DNA of 64,000 nucleotides, taken from Methanococcus maripaludis. GTDB taxonomy: Archaea; AGJL01; Methanococci; Methanococcales; Methanococcaceae. This document shows positions 46,807 through 55,873 of this stretch, piece after piece. The position numbers were made by a program, and so were the translations under genes. The DNA is taken from NCBI RefSeq assembly GCF_013760955.1, contig NZ_JACDUL010000003.1, forward strand, positions 62,001-126,000, read 5' to 3'. The notes beneath the pieces were generated by a model. The model saw nothing but the letters and a program-made list of their open reading frames with translations. It searched no databases and was not told the DNA's origin. The first letter of the stretch is position 1. Each line of letters starts with the position of its first letter.

Positions 46807-48660
46807 ATGAATCCTTTTAAATCAAAAATACTGTTCATCATATTTATAATATCTTTTTTATCTTTTTCAACAGCGGTTGCTGAAAACATAAATCTGGAAA
46901 ATTTAAACTCTGACGATACTTATGTTTACAATTACTTCGATGAATTTTTAGATAGTTACGAAAATACAATCAATAAAATGATTCAAAATAATATTACATA
47001 TGCAAAAGATTCTGAATCCAAATTTAAACAAATCGCCAAACTTGATTTGGAAATTCAACTTCATGAAGAATATGGAATTAATACTTCTGCAAAATCTGCA
47101 ATAGCTCCATTCTACAGCTTTTCAGAAAATTTAAACGAATTGAGTAAATTATGTCTTGAAATGAATAAAAATCTTGAATTAAATACTACAAATAGCAAAT
47201 ATTTTGCAAAAATAACCGGTTTAAAAATTTTAGATAAAATAGACGTTATGTATGATAATTTAGACGATATTTCAAATATTTCAGAACTTAAAAAAGACGA
47301 TGAAATACTAGAATTTGATACAGATGCCGTAGAAAAAAGTTTAAAATATTTAGAACTTAAAATAACAAATAATGTTGAAAAAATTGGAAATATAACTCTT
47401 TCTTCAAATTTAACAATATTTGTTTCACCAGAAAATCCTATAATCTATGAAAATGTTTCAATTTATGGAACGGGTTTAAATGGAAAAGGAAAAATTATAA
47501 TTAGTGGCCCTCAAAATAAAACCGAGAATATTGTTGTAACGAATAATTATTATTTTAAAAGCTATTCTTTTGAAAAAGCCGGAACTTACAATTTAAAATT
47601 AACCCAGTACGGTAAAGAATCGGAAACTATTGAAATAAATGTTTCAAAAATTCCTACTGAAATAGTTATGGGGGATAATTTCCAATTTCCAATTTTAAAA
47701 GAGAATAAACTTTCTGGAAAAGTAGTTGATATCTATGGAAATTTTGTAAATTCTGAAACTATTGATTTTGGAAATGAAACTTTAAACATAAAAAACGGCA
47801 TTTTTGAAAAGATAATTTATTCAAACAGCGAAAGAATAGAAAATTATTCGCTGAAATTTTATGGAACTGAAGAATATCTACCCTCTGAAAAAAATATTTC
47901 ATTAAATTTTTCAAAACGCATTTTAGATATCAAAATCAGCACTGAAATGGGAAAAATTAATTTAAACGATCCCTGTATTGTAACAGGAACTTTTGATGAA
48001 AGTGAAAATAATTTAAATTTGAATCTATGGGTAAACGGCGAAATAGTTGAGACTTTTGATTCAAAAAACACTTTTAAAAAAGAACTATTTTTTGAAAAAT
48101 CTGGCATTTATGAAATTTACGTTACTTATGAAGGAAATGAATTTTACAGATTTTCAAAATCGAATATATTAACTGTAAATGTAGTTGATGAAACGGATTC
48201 ACATCCAATAGGCGGTGCTTTCAAAAAAATTAAATTTAATTGGAAAATACTGTTATTAGCAGCTGTTTTGATAGTTTTTGCCAGTAAAATTCCAAATTTA
48301 ATAAACAATATTAAAAATAAAACTATTAAAAAAGCCGTTGAATCTACTGAAAATACTATGGAAATCGCCAAAAATACTGAGATCCCAGAAAATCTTGAAA
48401 AACAGATGGTTTTAGAAAAAACCGTTATTTCTGAATATTCAAAATTATATTCCAAACTCATAAAAAAATATAATATAACGCATGAATTGACACCAAATGA
48501 GCTTTTGAAATTTATTAGGCAGCAGAATTTAAGTATATATTATGATTTAAAAAAGATTACAAATATCCACGAAAAAACAATTTATGGTAAAGAAGTTTTA
48601 GACGAAAATGCCATCAAAAATTTCTATAATCTCATAGAAAATGTTATGGAGAAGCTATAA
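46807..48660 (+). CDS. Membrane protein with Ig-like domains and DUF4129-like cytoplasmic tail
   Basis: 617 aa. Signal or anchor helix at residues 8-24, an alpha-helical domain (about 25-195), three Ig-like beta domains (about 200-465, e.g. VFVSPENPIIYENVSIYGTG), a membrane helix near 478-497, and a cytoplasmic helical tail with HELTPNELLKFIRQQN and NFYNLIENVMEK. The tail resembles DUF4129, which in transglutaminase-like proteins accompanies MoxR/DUF58 operons. First gene of the operon, SD GATGA. Its stop overlaps the next start. Confidence 0.72.
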   Translation: MNPFKSKILFIIFIISFLSFSTAVAENINLENLNSDDTYVYNYFDEFLDSYENTINKMIQNNITYAKDSESKFKQIAKLDLEIQLHEEYGINTSAKSAIAPFYSFSENLNELSKLCLEMNKNLELNTTNSKYFAKITGLKILDKIDVMYDNLDDISNISELKKDDEILEFDTDAVEKSLKYLELKITNNVEKIGNITLSSNLTIFVSPENPIIYENVSIYGTGLNGKGKIIISGPQNKTENIVVTNNYYFKSYSFEKAGTYNLKLTQYGKESETIEINVSKIPTEIVMGDNFQFPILKENKLSGKVVDIYGNFVNSETIDFGNETLNIKNGIFEKIIYSNSERIENYSLKFYGTEEYLPSEKNISLNFSKRILDIKISTEMGKINLNDPCIVTGTFDESENNLNLNLWVNGEIVETFDSKNTFKKELFFEKSGIYEIYVTYEGNEFYRFSKSNILTVNVVDETDSHPIGGAFKKIKFNWKILLLAAVLIVFASKIPNLINNIKNKTIKKAVESTENTMEIAKNTEIPENLEKQMVLEKTVISEYSKLYSKLIKKYNITHELTPNELLKFIRQQNLSIYYDLKKITNIHEKTIYGKEVLDENAIKNFYNLIENVMEKL

Positions 48661-49658
48661 TGGAAAAATACATTAAATATTTATTACTTGCAGTTATTGG
48701 CACAGTATTTTTGTCCCTTCCAGCTGGAATTCCAATGATAAAATCATATAGCGAATACAGTAGTTTTAATACAGATTGGGATGGTTGCTCGAAATTTACC
48801 AAACACATTTATGATTCAGAAATTAGAATAACTCCAATATATTCTCCCTATGAAGATTATAAATTTGATAAAAATGGTATTTTGTTTATAATTGGCCCCG
48901 AAATTGGTTTTTCAGATTTTGAAATTGAAAAGATTGGAAATTTTGTTAAAGATGGAAATACCATTATAATTGCAGATGATTTTGGAACTTCAAACCTGAT
49001 TCTTGAAAAATTAGATTTACCAAATAAATTTACTAAAAATAAGCTAAATGACATTTTTTACATTTCAAATGAAAATTTAATAGAATACAACGTTTCAGAA
49101 TATTATGGTGGAGGAGTTGTAGTTACGAATATTCCGACATATACTGCTAAAGAAGGCGTTGTTACTACAAGTAATTTTTCAAAATCAGGTTCAAAAATAG
49201 GCTCCTTATCGCTAATTTCCGAAATAAATTATGGAAATGGAAAAATAATATTGATAGCGGATCCAGATATATTTACAAATGGATTATATGAATACAACCA
49301 GAATTTCCTCGAAAATTTCATTGCTAAATTAAATTCAAACCATATTTATATTGATGAAATACACCATAAAGACTTTGGATATGAAATAAATGTTTTATAC
49401 ATTCAAAAATCAGTTCCAAAAGAATTTACTCTAGTTTTAATGTTAATATTGATTAGTTTATTTCATATTAGTAATAAAAAGTTATTTAATGGTAAAACCA
49501 AAAAACTAATTTCAAAATTTGCGAAAAAAAGAAAGGAAAATGAAGAAGGAATATTGGAAGATATTTCAGAAAATCACGGCATTGATTTAAATGATTTAAA
49601 AAGAGTAATTAAAAATATAAAAGATGGTAACAATGGAAGGAAAAGAATTACTAAGTAA
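48660..49658 (+). CDS. DUF4350-like membrane protein
   Basis: 332 aa. One N-terminal and one C-terminal membrane segment (about 5-22 and 255-272) bracket an extracytoplasmic Rossmann-like domain (ILFIIGPEIGFSDFEIEKIGNFVKDGNTIIIADDFG). This matches DUF4350, with DWDGCSKF as its N-terminal S-x-G motif. The start shares its A with the upstream TAA stop (TAATG), and the end overlaps the MoxR gene by 26 nt: strict translational coupling. DUF4350 proteins usually belong to MoxR/DUF58 operons; their function is unknown. Confidence 0.78.
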   Translation: MEKYIKYLLLAVIGTVFLSLPAGIPMIKSYSEYSSFNTDWDGCSKFTKHIYDSEIRITPIYSPYEDYKFDKNGILFIIGPEIGFSDFEIEKIGNFVKDGNTIIIADDFGTSNLILEKLDLPNKFTKNKLNDIFYISNENLIEYNVSEYYGGGVVVTNIPTYTAKEGVVTTSNFSKSGSKIGSLSLISEINYGNGKIILIADPDIFTNGLYEYNQNFLENFIAKLNSNHIYIDEIHHKDFGYEINVLYIQKSVPKEFTLVLMLILISLFHISNKKLFNGKTKKLISKFAKKRKENEEGILEDISENHGIDLNDLKRVIKNIKDGNNGRKRITK

Positions 49659-50562
49659 AATTGAAAAAGAAATGGAAAAATGTGTAGTTGGAAAAGAAGA
49701 AGTGATTAAACTTCTTTTAATTTCAATGCTTTCAAAGGGCCATGTATTATTAGAAGGAATTCCTGGATTAGCAAAAACCACAATTATTAAAAATTTTGCA
49801 AAAACGTTTGGCCTTTCTTTTTCAAGAATACAGTTGACTCCAGATACCATGCCCAGTGACATTATTGGTGTTTATTATTACAGCGAAAAAACAAAAGACT
49901 TTGCAATTAAAAAAGGGCCAATTTTTACAAACATCTTACTTGCCGATGAAATAAACCGGACGCCCCCAAAAACACAGTCTGCAGTGCTTGAATCAATGCA
50001 GGAAGGGCAAGCAACTATTGAAGGAACATCCATAAAACTTCCGGAACCATTTATATTGATGGCAACCATGAACCCACTGGAAGCCGAAGGAGTTTATTCC
50101 CTTCCAGAAGCCCAGATGGACAGGTTTATGTTTAAAATTAATTTAGAATATCCTAAAAAAGATGAAGAAATTACAATGTTAAAAAAGAAGTATGAAGGAT
50201 CTTTTGAAACAGTTAATTCAGTTATTTCTCCAGAAGATTTAAATGAAGCTTTTAAAAAGATTTTTGAAATTAAAGTTAGCGATGAAATACTGGAATATAT
50301 TTATGAAATTGTAAAATTAACCCGTACTGATGATAGATTGTTATACGGGGTTTCCCCAAGGGCGTCTGAACAGATATTATATGCATCCAGAGCTCTTGCT
50401 TATTTAAATGACAGAAAATACGTAATACCTGATGATGTTAAAGAAGTTTCAAAATATGTTCTTGTGCACAAAATTAAATTAAAAATCGACTATGAAATTG
50501 AAGGAATATTAAATAAAGACGTTGTTAAAGAAATACTCGATAAAGCAGTTGTTCTTAAATAA
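49633..50562 (+). CDS. MoxR family AAA+ ATPase
   Basis: 309 aa from the ATG at 49633; an in-frame ATG three codons earlier (49624) is possible. Walker A GIPGLAKTT, the MoxR segment RIQLTPDTMPSDIIGV, Walker B ILLADEINRTPPKTQSAVLESMQEGQ, sensor 1 ILMATMNPLEAEG with EAQMDRFMFKI, and GVSPRASEQI. MoxR ATPases act as chaperones, often with VWA or DUF58 partners. It is embedded between DUF4350 and DUF58 genes and overlaps the former. Confidence 0.95.
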   Translation: MEGKELLSKIEKEMEKCVVGKEEVIKLLLISMLSKGHVLLEGIPGLAKTTIIKNFAKTFGLSFSRIQLTPDTMPSDIIGVYYYSEKTKDFAIKKGPIFTNILLADEINRTPPKTQSAVLESMQEGQATIEGTSIKLPEPFILMATMNPLEAEGVYSLPEAQMDRFMFKINLEYPKKDEEITMLKKKYEGSFETVNSVISPEDLNEAFKKIFEIKVSDEILEYIYEIVKLTRTDDRLLYGVSPRASEQILYASRALAYLNDRKYVIPDDVKEVSKYVLVHKIKLKIDYEIEGILNKDVVKEILDKAVVLK

Positions 50563-50575
50563 ATGGGGATATTTA

Positions 50576-51877
50576 ATGGAAAAACAGGATTTTTTAGCAT
50601 ATGTTTCAATTTTACTTTTTTTGGAAGGATATTTATTTGTAAACATACTTCCGACATTGTTTGGGGTTGCCATTTTATCATATCTTTTGATTTTAAAGCT
50701 TTCTTTTAATCCAGATTTTGAAATTGAGATGCAAACCTCCAGTTTAGAATTTGTCGAAAACGAAACTTTTGAAATAATATTAAAAATTAAAAATAATTCC
50801 AGATATCCATTAACTTTTAAAATTAAACCAAATAATGATAATTTTTCGTGGAAATTTAATAGCAATATCATTTCACCCAATGATACTGGAAAAATTTCCA
50901 TATTTTTAAAAGCTAACTCAAAAGGAAGCTTTTTAATCGAAAATATATCACTAATAGTTTCTGACGTATTTGAAATTTTCGAAAAAACTTTTGATGTTGG
51001 AAATTCACTAAATATCAACGTTTATCCATCAAATGAAAGTATTGTTAAAGGAATCAGAACAAATAGAAATACAAAACTCGGTAAAGAAGCACTTTCAGCA
51101 AGTAAAACCGGGCAGAGAACATCTGAATTTGATCATCTGCGAGATTATAATATAGGCGACCAATTTAAACATATCGATTGGAAATCTTCATTAAAATCAG
51201 GGCGCTTAATTTCAAAAGAATTTTTAAAAGAAATTGAAGGAGAAATTAATGTTCTAGTCGATGTCAGTAGCAATTTTTTAAAGGATTTTAGTGGGGGTGC
51301 ATTAAAGACTGATTATGTCAGTATTTTAACATTTCAAATTATCTTTTACATCATAAAAAATCATAACTCAGTAAACATTTTGTTTTTTGATGATTCGGGG
51401 CTTGTTGATATTAAAAATAACATTAAAACTAAAGAATCATTGAAAAAATGTATTAAAGATAAATTAATCCCTAAAAAAGGAACCCCCCCTACATCCAATT
51501 TAAATGGGAGATTTTTTGAAAAATCTGCGTTTTTTGAATTATTAAAACCTTTTTTAAAAAATTCTCCGGAAAAATGTTTGTCGCTCGTAAATCTTATAAA
51601 TTCAAAGAGTACTGCAATTATCATAACGGATATTTCAAGATATAAGGAACTTATAATTCTAAATAATAAACTTAATAAAAAAAATTCAAAATTATACGTA
51701 GTTTCTCCAAATCCATTTTTATTTGGGCTTGATAAAATAACTGAAGAAGAAATTCCTAAGATTTATCAAAAGTACGTACAGAGGGAAAAAAATATATTAA
51801 AATTAAATAAAATATGTCCTACCGTAGATGTTAGTCCAAACGACCTAGCAGATCAGATAATTGGTGAATTTAAATGA
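50576..51877 (+). CDS. DUF58 protein (VWA-like MoxR partner)
   Basis: 433 aa from the ATG at 50576 (GGGGA SD); the frame opens earlier inside moxR. Two N-terminal membrane helices (about 6-42), a beta domain (about 45-160), then the DUF58 core LRDYNIGDQFKHIDWKSSLKSGRLISKEFLKE and a VWA-like half starting INVLVDVSSNFLKDF, in which the first MIDAS aspartate and serines (D-x-S-x-N) are retained. Usual partner of MoxR. The stop overlaps the next start by ATGA. Confidence 0.92.
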   Translation: MEKQDFLAYVSILLFLEGYLFVNILPTLFGVAILSYLLILKLSFNPDFEIEMQTSSLEFVENETFEIILKIKNNSRYPLTFKIKPNNDNFSWKFNSNIISPNDTGKISIFLKANSKGSFLIENISLIVSDVFEIFEKTFDVGNSLNINVYPSNESIVKGIRTNRNTKLGKEALSASKTGQRTSEFDHLRDYNIGDQFKHIDWKSSLKSGRLISKEFLKEIEGEINVLVDVSSNFLKDFSGGALKTDYVSILTFQIIFYIIKNHNSVNILFFDDSGLVDIKNNIKTKESLKKCIKDKLIPKKGTPPTSNLNGRFFEKSAFFELLKPFLKNSPEKCLSLVNLINSKSTAIIITDISRYKELIILNNKLNKKNSKLYVVSPNPFLFGLDKITEEEIPKIYQKYVQREKNILKLNKICPTVDVSPNDLADQIIGEFK

Positions 51878-52425
51878 AAAAAACTACAATAACGTCACTG
51901 ATTGCAGCAATTGTTGGAGGAATATATTTTGAAACCTTTTTTCCAGCTTTATTAATAACATTTTATTTATTAGATAATAGATTTAAAAACAGTTTTTTAT
52001 ATTTTTTCTCGGCATACTTGTTTATATTTGGATATTTTTTCAATCCATTGGATTTTTCAATATTTTTAATCATATTCTTGATAATAATTCCGCATTTGCT
52101 CGTTTTATTTGATTTACTAATTGAAACAAAATATAAATCCGGTAAATTAGATATTTTTGTAATAATTTGTTTAATTTCGGGACTTTTTTATTATGAAATA
52201 TATATATTTGGAATTGCATTGTTGTTAATTAAAAGATTTAATAATTATTTGAATAAAAAAATAGTAATAATATTAATTCCGATAATTATTTCTTTGTTAA
52301 TTGCTATAAAATATACGGATATAGTAAATCAAAATCTTGTTTACAAAATATTGGTTTTAACTGGACTAGGGGCAGTATTATATTCAATATATTCGTTTTT
52401 AAATGAAAATCAGGAGATACAATGA
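51874..52425 (+). CDS. Polytopic membrane protein, function unknown
   Basis: 183 aa, almost entirely hydrophobic with six or seven segments and few charges. It overlaps DUF58 by ATGA and the next gene, UDP-glucose dehydrogenase, by ATGA again, so it links the MoxR operon to sugar nucleotide synthesis in one transcript. No family recognised. Confidence 0.75.
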   Translation: MKKTTITSLIAAIVGGIYFETFFPALLITFYLLDNRFKNSFLYFFSAYLFIFGYFFNPLDFSIFLIIFLIIIPHLLVLFDLLIETKYKSGKLDIFVIICLISGLFYYEIYIFGIALLLIKRFNNYLNKKIVIILIPIIISLLIAIKYTDIVNQNLVYKILVLTGLGAVLYSIYSFLNENQEIQ

Positions 52426-53747
52426 AAATATCAGTTATAGGCACAGGCTACGTTGGTTTAATTCAGTCAGTTGGACTTTCGAAATTGGGTTTTGAAGTTA
52501 CCGGAATTGATATCGATGAAAGAAAAGTAAAAAAATTAAATAGTGGTATTAGTACACTCTACGAGGATAATCTAGAAGAAGAACTAAAAAAATTCATTAA
52601 TGAAAATTTAAAATTTACTTCTTCTTACGAGCCCATTTCTAATTCAGACGTTATTTTTTTATGTGTTGGGACCCCCCAAGATGATTTTGGAAATGCGGAT
52701 CTAAAATTTTTATATTCTGCAGTTGAGTCGATAAAAAAATATATCGATAATAAACCAAAAACTGTGGTGATTAAATCAACAGTTCCCGTTGGAACCTGTA
52801 GAAAAATACAAGAGATTTTAAAAGATTATCCTGTTGAAGTTGTTTCCAACCCAGAATTCTTAAGAGAGGGCATTGCCTTCAAGGATTTTTTTGAACCCGA
52901 AAGAATTGTTTTAGGTTTTGAAAATCCTGAAAATAACAGGTCTATTAATTTATTAAAAAAAGTTTATGGCCATTTTGAAAAAAACAATGTACCGTTTGTA
53001 ATTTCTTCATGGGAAACTTCAGAATTAATAAAATACGCTTCAAACGCATTTTTAGCTGCCAAAATATCATTTATTAATGAAATTTCAAAATTATCTGATA
53101 AAGTGGGTGCAGATATCAAAACAATTAGTGAAGCTATGGGAATGGATGAAAGAATCGGCGCAAAATTTTTAAATGCCGGAATTGGATATGGCGGTTCATG
53201 CTTTCCAAAAGATGTAAAAGCGCTTGCAAAACAGTTCGAAAGTTTTGAAATTGAATCAAAAATAATAACTTCAACTGAAAATGTAAATCAAGCTCAAACT
53301 ACCTGGTTTTTTGAAAATAAAATCAAAAAATATTATGGAAATGTTTCTGGAAAAACTTTTGCAGTACTTGGATTAGCATTTAAACCAAATACTGACGATT
53401 TAAGAGAAAGTAAAGCCATTGAATTGATAAATATTCTTTTAAAAAATGGTGCGATTGTCAAAGGTTTTGACTACATTGAAAAAGCTAGGGAAAATACATT
53501 AAATAAATATATACTTTCCGATTCTAAAAGTATTGGTTATAGCTTACATATCCTTGACCATTTAGAAGATGCAGTATTTGAGACAGACGGAATTGTAATT
53601 GCTACCGAGTATGATTTCAATATTGAAAACTGGATGAAAATAAAAGAATTAGTTAAGGAACCGGTAATTTTTGACGGTAAAAATGTATTGGATTCTAAAA
53701 AATTAAAAAGTTTGGGCTATACCTATTTTGGTGTTGGAAGAAATTAA
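52422..53747 (+). CDS. UDP-glucose 6-dehydrogenase family
   Basis: 441 aa. NAD-binding motif ISVIGTGYVGLIQSVGLSKLG, TPQDDFGNADLKF, IKSTVPVGTC, NPEFLREGIAFKDF, and the catalytic cysteine motif GYGGSCFPKDVKAL (Cys near residue 258) are all in place, followed by LGLAFKPNTDDLRES. It oxidises UDP-glucose to UDP-glucuronate (or a related UDP-hexose), supplying uronic acids for surface glycans. Translationally coupled to the upstream membrane protein gene by ATGA. Confidence 0.92.
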   Translation: MKISVIGTGYVGLIQSVGLSKLGFEVTGIDIDERKVKKLNSGISTLYEDNLEEELKKFINENLKFTSSYEPISNSDVIFLCVGTPQDDFGNADLKFLYSAVESIKKYIDNKPKTVVIKSTVPVGTCRKIQEILKDYPVEVVSNPEFLREGIAFKDFFEPERIVLGFENPENNRSINLLKKVYGHFEKNNVPFVISSWETSELIKYASNAFLAAKISFINEISKLSDKVGADIKTISEAMGMDERIGAKFLNAGIGYGGSCFPKDVKALAKQFESFEIESKIITSTENVNQAQTTWFFENKIKKYYGNVSGKTFAVLGLAFKPNTDDLRESKAIELINILLKNGAIVKGFDYIEKARENTLNKYILSDSKSIGYSLHILDHLEDAVFETDGIVIATEYDFNIENWMKIKELVKEPVIFDGKNVLDSKKLKSLGYTYFGVGRN

Positions 53748-53780
53748 TTTTAGATTAGATTCTAAATATTTGGTGTAAAA

Positions 53781-54509
53781 ATGATTTTAAGTATAGACAT
53801 AGGTTCAACCACAACCAAATTCGTATTAATGAAAGATAACAAAATAATAGACTATAATATAAAAGATTTGGGAGTTGTAGTTGAAGAAAGCGATGTTTTA
53901 AAAATGGTTGAAGAATTTAAAAATGGACGAGAAATCAAAAAAACTGTTGCAACAGGTTATGGAAGACATAAAATTTCTTTTGCTGACAAAGTGGTTCCAG
54001 AAGTAATTGCCCTTGGAAAAGGTGCCAACTACTTTTTTAAAGATGCTGATGGATTAGTCGATATTGGGGGGCAGGACAGCAAAGTTTTAAAAATAAAAGA
54101 AGGACAGGTTATCGATTTTATCCTTTCTGACAAATGCGCTGCGGGAACTGGAAAATTTTTGGAAAAGTGTATTGATATTTTAAATTTAGATAAAGAATTA
54201 AATGAATATTCTTCAGAAAGCTGTGCAAAAATATCTTCGATGTGTGCGGTTTTCGCGGAAAGCGAAATAATTTCCCTCCTTTCTAAAAAAATTCCAAAAG
54301 AAGAAATCATAATGGGAATTTACGACAGTATTTCAAATAGAATCGTTCCAATGGTTAAACGAATGAAACTTGAAAAAATTGTATTTAGCGGAGGGGTTGC
54401 TAAAAATAAAATTTTGATTGGAGTACTTGAAAGACACCTTGGAAAAACATTATTGATCCCCGAAGAACCTCAAATCGTCTGCGCTGTTGGAGCTTGCCTG
54501 ATGGCTTGA
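53781..54509 (+). CDS. HgdC/DCCP-R type ATP-dependent activator (ASKHA, [4Fe-4S])
   Basis: 242 aa. Phosphate motifs LSIDIGSTTTKF and VDIGGQDSKVLK, cluster cysteines in LSDKCAAGTGKFLEKC and SSMCAVFAESEIISLLS, and the adenosine motif IVFSGGVAKNKIL. This is the complete pattern of the homodimeric activator that uses ATP hydrolysis to push low-potential electrons into 2-hydroxyacyl-CoA dehydratases, benzoyl-CoA reductases and double-cubane-cluster proteins. The matching acceptor candidate is 1.4 kb downstream. It follows the sugar-nucleotide dehydrogenase by 33 nt but is unlikely to be functionally part of that operon. Confidence 0.9.
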   Translation: MILSIDIGSTTTKFVLMKDNKIIDYNIKDLGVVVEESDVLKMVEEFKNGREIKKTVATGYGRHKISFADKVVPEVIALGKGANYFFKDADGLVDIGGQDSKVLKIKEGQVIDFILSDKCAAGTGKFLEKCIDILNLDKELNEYSSESCAKISSMCAVFAESEIISLLSKKIPKEEIIMGIYDSISNRIVPMVKRMKLEKIVFSGGVAKNKILIGVLERHLGKTLLIPEEPQIVCAVGACLMA

Positions 54510-54588
54510 GGAAATTATCATTTATCTTTAAAAACTTTTTTTATAATATCGTTTTTAAATGCAATTTTAGAATTTTTAAGATACCACA

Positions 54589-54600
54589 TGCATATATACT
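54589..54600 (+). promoter_or_regulatory. TATA-like element of the acetate-permease gene
   Basis: GCATATATACTA about 45 nt before the start codon; predicted start near 54620 and a leader of about 20 nt with the GAGGT SD. Confidence 0.45.
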
Positions 54601-54641
54601 AGAATTTATAATGATTAATCATGATAAATCGAGGTAAAACC

Positions 54642-55235
54642 ATGCAAGAAAAATACACAATAATAACAGATACAAGTGCAAATCCTGCCCCGCTTGGACT
54701 CATGGGTTTTGGAATGACTACCGTGCTGTTAAACTTACACAATATCGGCTTATTTGATATTGGCTCAATGATTCTTGCAATGGGTATATTTTATGGGGGA
54801 CTATCTCAGGTAATTGTAGGAATAATGGAATGGAAAAAAGGAAATACATTTGGAACATTAGCATTTACTTCTTACGGGTTATTCTGGCTCAGTCTTGTCG
54901 GAATTTTGGCCTTACCGAAATTAGGGCTTGTAAATCCTCCAGAACCTATCGAAATGGCATTTTATTTAGGTTTATGGGGCTTATTCACATTAGGAATGTT
55001 TTTTGGAACATTTAAAACCAATAGGGCCCTTCAATTTGTATTCGGAACCCTTACACTATTATTCTTATTACTTGCAGTAGGAGACATTACTGGAAATTTA
55101 ACCGTAACTCGTGTTGCTGGAATAATAGGAATAATCTGTGGATCCTCTGCAATTTATACAGGATTTGCAGAAGTTTTAAATGAAATCTATAAAAAAACAG
55201 TATTTCCAGTATTTCCAACATCCAAAAAACATTAA
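54642..55235 (+). CDS. Acetate permease family protein (GPR1/FUN34/YaaH, SatP)
   Basis: 197 aa from the ATG at 54642 (GAGGT SD). The signature [19 protein letters not shown] opens the first of six membrane helices. [33 protein letters not shown] and the last helix complete the family pattern. SatP forms a hexameric acetate/succinate channel. Methanococcus takes up acetate for biosynthesis, so an acetate uptake role fits. It lies between the activator and the double-cubane-like gene, each with its own promoter signals. Confidence 0.92.
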   Translation: MQEKYTIITDTSANPAPLGLMGFGMTTVLLNLHNIGLFDIGSMILAMGIFYGGLSQVIVGIMEWKKGNTFGTLAFTSYGLFWLSLVGILALPKLGLVNPPEPIEMAFYLGLWGLFTLGMFFGTFKTNRALQFVFGTLTLLFLLLAVGDITGNLTVTRVAGIIGIICGSSAIYTGFAEVLNEIYKKTVFPVFPTSKKH

Positions 55236-55261
55236 ATTCCATTCTCTTTTTTTGATTTAAA

Positions 55262-55275
55262 TTAACTATATATAG
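55262..55275 (+). promoter_or_regulatory. TATA box of the 93-aa membrane gene
   Basis: TAACTATATATAGA about 50-60 nt before the start codon at 55325, with predicted transcript start near 55295. Confidence 0.45.
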
Positions 55276-55324
55276 ACGATTTTGAAAAAATTAATATTGT
55301 ACACTTACGTAAGGGGGATATTAT

Positions 55325-55606
55325 ATGAGTGGGGAATTTTTTCTGATATTAGTCATAAGTCAGCTTGTTCTATGGATTTTTGCATCCAAACTTAGAGTTG
55401 GAAAATCCATTTCATTTATTTTTGGATCTATTCTGGTAATAACTGCGATTTACAGGATATTATTTATTGATCCTGATTTAGAATTGGTTTATTCAGCAAC
55501 CAATTTTGGGATTATTAAAAATGGAATTATTAATTGTAGTTTATCTCCAAAAGAATTTTTACTTGTTGCAGTCCTACCTTGGATTGGAATATTATACAAT
55601 TCATAA
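55325..55606 (+). CDS. Small membrane protein, function unknown
   Basis: 93 aa after a strong GGGGGA SD. Three hydrophobic segments (FFLILVISQLVLWIFA, ISFIFGSILVITAIYRILFI, LLVAVLPWIGILYNS) with a short extracytoplasmic loop carrying one Cys. It shares the unusually G-rich SD with the twin 77-aa membrane genes at 28 kb, but I see no sequence similarity to them. No family recognised. Confidence 0.7.
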   Translation: MSGEFFLILVISQLVLWIFASKLRVGKSISFIFGSILVITAIYRILFIDPDLELVYSATNFGIIKNGIINCSLSPKEFLLVAVLPWIGILYNS

Positions 55607-55873
55607 ACTCCAAAAATAAAAGATTTTATTAAATTTTAAATTTTTAACTCTTTTTTTAAGGATTATTAGATTATTTCTTTCATTTTTAATTTCAAACTCT
55701 TGGAAAAATAAATTATTTATTTTTAATTTTTCTAATTTTATTTTTATCATTAATAAACTTAATACATACGTTTATATTTTATAAATAAAACCTTATAGAT
55801 AAAGTAAATCGAAAATAAATAATATAATATTAGTAAATCTAATAACTAACCCTCAATTAAAAATGGTGAAATG
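55607..55873. other. AT-rich leader and promoter region of the double-cubane-like gene
   Basis: It contains TTTATATTTTATAAATAAA around 55770-55788 and further TATA-like tracts nearer the gene. T-rich runs after 55640 could end the preceding transcript. No structured RNA seen. Confidence 0.4.
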
